Below are positions 61,223-64,000 of a stretch of 64,000 nt of DNA, one piece after another. This stretch comes from Salinispira pacifica (lineage in GTDB: Bacteria; Spirochaetota; Spirochaetia; DSM-27196; Salinispiraceae). The notes beneath the pieces are model-generated. The model did no database searches, had not been told where the DNA came from, and saw only the letters and a program-made list of their open reading frames with translations. The stretch is from the NCBI RefSeq assembly GCF_000507245.1, contig NC_023035.1:3391570-3455569 (forward strand). The letters run 5' to 3'. Both the position numbers and the translations under genes were made by a program. Positions within the stretch are counted from its first letter, which is position 1. The number at the start of each line of letters is the position of its first letter.

Positions 61223-63169
61223 ATGTCATTAATTGATTTTATCAGTGGAGTTCTCAGCGGGTCCGCATGGGTCAGGCTGATTATGGTCCTCTTCCTTTGG
61301 GTAATCACCGCCCATGTGGATAAAAAATATATCATTCCCCATATCAAATGGTTGAAACGAGTTCCCCTGATTTTGCTTATCCGGGAAATTGCTGCGCTTT
61401 TTTACTTCACTCCCTCGCTTTTCTATTTTTCCGATGCCTTGATTCTCACCATCTACATGTGGTGGCTGCACAGTTATGCCGGAAACAGGAAAGCCACCAT
61501 GACTCTGACGCTGCTGAATTTAGGGATTCTTATTCCTATTTTAGCGCTTGCTGAGCTGTTTCCTTCGGCACAGCTGATTTTTGTGGCAGCCGACCTGCAT
61601 GTGGCGGTATTTATCTTTCTCTTTTTCATTCAGATGAGCAATGTTTCGGTGTATAACACCGAAGAGGCGGGCTTCATCATTCAGAACCGGGCCAGTATTT
61701 TCTTGTTCATGATATTCGCCAGGGTTGCCTTGCTGTTCGATGCCTCATTCTCATCAGTCTGGGCTCAAACCCTTCTGCTTCCCCTCTCCATTGTTCCCTA
61801 CATGTTTTACTTCATGCAGTACGATCTGTATTTTTACGCACTTCAGAAGGAATCAGAGGAATTCAACAACCAGTATCTCAACTCCCTCTTTGACTTCATG
61901 CAGACCATCGGAACCGCCATGACCGAGAGAATTGAGGTAAAGGCGGTACTTGAATACGTGATGCAGGCCATCGTTCAGTACACCGACGCCGAAGCCGGCG
62001 TGGTTCTCCTGAAAGATAATGATGAAGGAACCCTCAATGTGACTTGCCGGGAAGGATATTTTCCCCCGCCCTATGATCTTCCTCAGATGGTTGCCACGAA
62101 AATCGCAAGTGTTGAAACCTATTTCGAAAGCTCGCCCATCCATATCGGTGAAACCGTGCTGGGACAGGTTGCCATGGATAACGAAGCGGTGTTTATCCGT
62201 AATACCGTGGAAGACGGGCGGATGACCGCCAATATCAAAGAGAACACCATGTTCATCAGTTCTCTCATCGCAATTCCCCTGATCGTTAACAATGAAGTGT
62301 TCGGTGTGGTTTCGGTCATTCACCGTCAAAAACGTCAGCTTTTTAGTGAACTTGACTATGAACGCTGTAAAGTGTTTGTTGAATACGCCTCTCTCACCCT
62401 GGACTCCCTGTACAACTATTCTCAGCTTCTGGAAAAACAGGAGATTGAGCGGGAAGTGAATATCGCCGGAGAAATCCAGAAAAAGCTTCTGCCCGGGCGT
62501 CTACCCAAACGAATCCGTGAAGCGGTGACTGCATGGAGTCAGCCTGCGAAAGGGGTGTCCGGAGACTACTACGATATCATCACCCTGAACCGCGCCGGAA
62601 AACTGGGAATGGTAATCTGCGATGTTGCAGGAAAGGGTGTGCCAGCCTCTCTTATCATGGTGATGATCCGTACCATTATCCACCTGGTTGCCGGATCCAC
62701 CCAGGATGCCTCCAAGGTTGTGAGCTGGATCAATCGGGGTATCGCAGGTCGTATCGATATTGAACGATTTGCCACACTGAGTTACATTACTTATGACCCG
62801 AATACCCAACGGATTGAATATTCCAATGCTGCGCATCACCCGCTGGTGATTCTCCGGCATGAAACCGGTGAGATTGAGAAGCTTGACTCCAAGGGCCTGC
62901 CCATCGGGCTGGAACGGGAAGCACGCTACGAACGGGTGGGAACAACTCTCTCCCCGGGGGATGCGGTACTGCTTTACACCGACGGTATTGTGGAAGCCAT
63001 GAACCCCGACGGGGAACAGTATGAGGAAGAGCGCCTTCAGGATGTGTTCCGGGAACATGCAAACCGAAGTTCTTCAGAGATAATGATGGCCATACGTTCT
63101 GATATTGAACACTTTGTCGGTCCGGCAAAGCAGCACGACGATCAAACCCTCATCGTCATGAAAGCATGA
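61223..63169 (+). CDS. PP2C phosphatase of the RsbU type with membrane and GAF domains
   Basis: 648 aa. Residues about 1-205 hold six or so hydrophobic helices. A GAF domain follows at about 230-390 (AIVQYTDAEAGVVLLKDND, FISSLIAIPLIVNNEVFGVV). The SpoIIE/PP2C domain starts near 410 (EREVNIAGEIQKKLLPGRLP) with AKGVSGDYYDIITL, VICDVAGKGVPASLIMVMIR, LLYTDGIVEAMNPDGEQYEE and KQHDDQTLIVMKA. It should dephosphorylate the STAS protein encoded just downstream in response to a membrane or small-molecule signal. The 222-bp gap upstream probably holds its promoter. Confidence 0.93.
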   Translation: MSLIDFISGVLSGSAWVRLIMVLFLWVITAHVDKKYIIPHIKWLKRVPLILLIREIAALFYFTPSLFYFSDALILTIYMWWLHSYAGNRKATMTLTLLNLGILIPILALAELFPSAQLIFVAADLHVAVFIFLFFIQMSNVSVYNTEEAGFIIQNRASIFLFMIFARVALLFDASFSSVWAQTLLLPLSIVPYMFYFMQYDLYFYALQKESEEFNNQYLNSLFDFMQTIGTAMTERIEVKAVLEYVMQAIVQYTDAEAGVVLLKDNDEGTLNVTCREGYFPPPYDLPQMVATKIASVETYFESSPIHIGETVLGQVAMDNEAVFIRNTVEDGRMTANIKENTMFISSLIAIPLIVNNEVFGVVSVIHRQKRQLFSELDYERCKVFVEYASLTLDSLYNYSQLLEKQEIEREVNIAGEIQKKLLPGRLPKRIREAVTAWSQPAKGVSGDYYDIITLNRAGKLGMVICDVAGKGVPASLIMVMIRTIIHLVAGSTQDASKVVSWINRGIAGRIDIERFATLSYITYDPNTQRIEYSNAAHHPLVILRHETGEIEKLDSKGLPIGLEREARYERVGTTLSPGDAVLLYTDGIVEAMNPDGEQYEEERLQDVFREHANRSSSEIMMAIRSDIEHFVGPAKQHDDQTLIVMKA

Positions 63170-63262
63170 TATAATGAATCATGTATTTCATACAGATTGT
63201 CTTCGCACAAGAGCGGTTTCATCGTATATAATACACACTGTACTTTTTTCAAGGAGCTGTAC

Positions 63263-63607
63263 ATGGAAGTTAAACTGAAAAATAAGAACGGCGTTCTTCT
63301 TGTTGAACTGCAGGAAGAGATCGACTTATTCCATGCCAATAAACTCAAGCTGTACTTCAACAAGATATTTGAATCTTCTCACAAGAAGATCGTCCTGAAT
63401 TTTCAGGAAGTGACATATATCGACAGTTCGGGTATCGGTGCCCTTCTCAATATTTTCAAGGAATCCAAGAAACGGGAAATCAAGATTCTCTTTACCAACA
63501 TTCACGGATCAGTGAAAAAGGTGATCGAGCTCACCAAGCTTGATGATTATTTCCCCATCTTAAGGACTCAGGAAGAAGCCATAGAACAACTTGAAGCTGC
63601 GGAGTAA
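63263..63607 (+). CDS. STAS-domain anti-sigma-factor antagonist
   Basis: 114 aa from ATG 63263, with AAGGAG 6 nt upstream; the frame is open to 63197. The STAS fold has its phosphorylation-site region as FQEVTYIDSSGIGALLNIFK, with the phosphorylatable Ser in DSSG. When unphosphorylated such proteins bind the anti-sigma kinase and free the sigma factor or another partner. It lies 93 nt after the PP2C gene and 3 nt before the kinase gene, the classical partner-switch order. Confidence 0.92.
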   Translation: MEVKLKNKNGVLLVELQEEIDLFHANKLKLYFNKIFESSHKKIVLNFQEVTYIDSSGIGALLNIFKESKKREIKILFTNIHGSVKKVIELTKLDDYFPILRTQEEAIEQLEAAE

Positions 63608-63610
63608 AAA

Positions 63611-64000
63611 ATGGAAGCAAAACAATTACTAGTAGATGACAATCACAAACTGTTTGACAAGACCAACATGTTTTATAAAAAGTTCGCATCAGACCAGCGG
63701 CAGATACGCTATTTCGCACTGGTTGTAGTGCAGAAAGCACCCCCGGAAATTCATGAAATCAACCTTCTTGAACAACAGATTTCCGAACTGCTGAAAAACG
63801 CAGTAAAACACGGCAACCGGAACGATCCCAGCAAAAGCGTCCATGTCTGGTACTATTTCAGCACAGATGAAGCCCGGCTTATTGTAGAAGACGAGGGTGA
63901 CGGCTTCCAGGATCTGGAAAAGTGGAATGAGTTCAACCGGAAACGTATTCAATGTCTTCAGGAACGGAACTTCGACGAACTGGACAACTTCGTAAGTTTC
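63611..64000 (+). CDS. RsbW-like serine kinase (partial, runs off the window)
   Basis: First 130 codons from ATG 63611. GHKL-type ATPase motifs: N box EQQISELLKNAVKHGNRNDP, then LIVEDEGDGFQDLEKWNEF (G1 box). In the family it phosphorylates the STAS protein and binds a sigma factor. No sigma gene is seen in the window. Between the N box and the G1 box is HVWYYFSTDEAR, unremarkable. Whether it controls a sigma factor or another output lies beyond 64000. Confidence 0.88.
   Translation, partial: MEAKQLLVDDNHKLFDKTNMFYKKFASDQRQIRYFALVVVQKAPPEIHEINLLEQQISELLKNAVKHGNRNDPSKSVHVWYYFSTDEARLIVEDEGDGFQDLEKWNEFNRKRIQCLQERNFDELDNFVSF

Overview
The window looks like a chromosomal segment of a free-living, Gram-negative bacterium. 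It has an outer membrane (Wzz/Wza-type export genes, several signal-peptide barrel-like proteins). The gene content as a whole (GAF-PP2C/STAS/HATPase partner switch, glucosylglycerate genes, PD-(D/E)XK transposase-family paralogues) suggests a spirochaete. That placement is a judgement from gene content only; no rRNA gene is present to prove it.

Left part (1-11.9 kb): surface polysaccharide. A minus-strand operon runs ugd, legB, legC, legH, legI, legG and the first codons of a CBS-domain nucleotidyltransferase, which together would make a nonulosonic (legionaminic-type) sugar. legI is broken by a one-base change in an A run. Next come a MarR-like regulator, an outer-membrane-type protein, and a plus-strand operon of a LuxR-type response regulator, a Wzz chain-length protein, a Wza-type export protein and an orphan HicB-like protein.

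11.9-20.9 kb: accessory island. It holds a dead CopG-type toxin-antitoxin pair cut off by the edge of a tandem array of Rpn/PD-(D/E)XK transposase-family genes. The array has six copies in various states: two intact, one frameshifted, one with a microhomology deletion, one C-terminal scrap and one lacking the nuclease domain. A HepT/MntA module lies between copies 4 and 5. After the array are a 2.2 kb unknown gene interrupted by one TAG and an HI0074/HI0073-type pair.

20.9-38.8 kb: a LacI-controlled sugar ABC transporter with a glycoside hydrolase and visible operators; a MetR-like regulator translationally coupled to a minimal nucleotidyltransferase and divergent from metE; a hemerythrin; a FecR/outer-membrane pair; a large SWIM-SNF2 ATPase; a coiled-coil membrane protein; and a DksA/TraR-type zinc finger protein.

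38.9-52.1 kb: sulfate activation (cysD, fused cysN-cysC, cysQ) with an SLC13 transporter, manC, metF, metK, a membrane diguanylate cyclase and a complete 1.4 kb insertion sequence. The terminal repeats of this IS also bound three non-coding elements of about 144 bp at 33.8, 46.7 and 58.5 kb, a MITE family probably moved by its transposase.

52.2-61.0 kb: a plus-strand cluster around glucosyl-3-phosphoglycerate synthase, with a GH13 sucrose-phosphorylase-like enzyme, an M20-type peptidase-like protein, a HAD phosphatase and two glycosyltransferases. It looks like a compatible-solute (glucosylglycerate) synthesis and recycling locus. The window ends with a PP2C phosphatase, a STAS protein and a truncated RsbW-like kinase.
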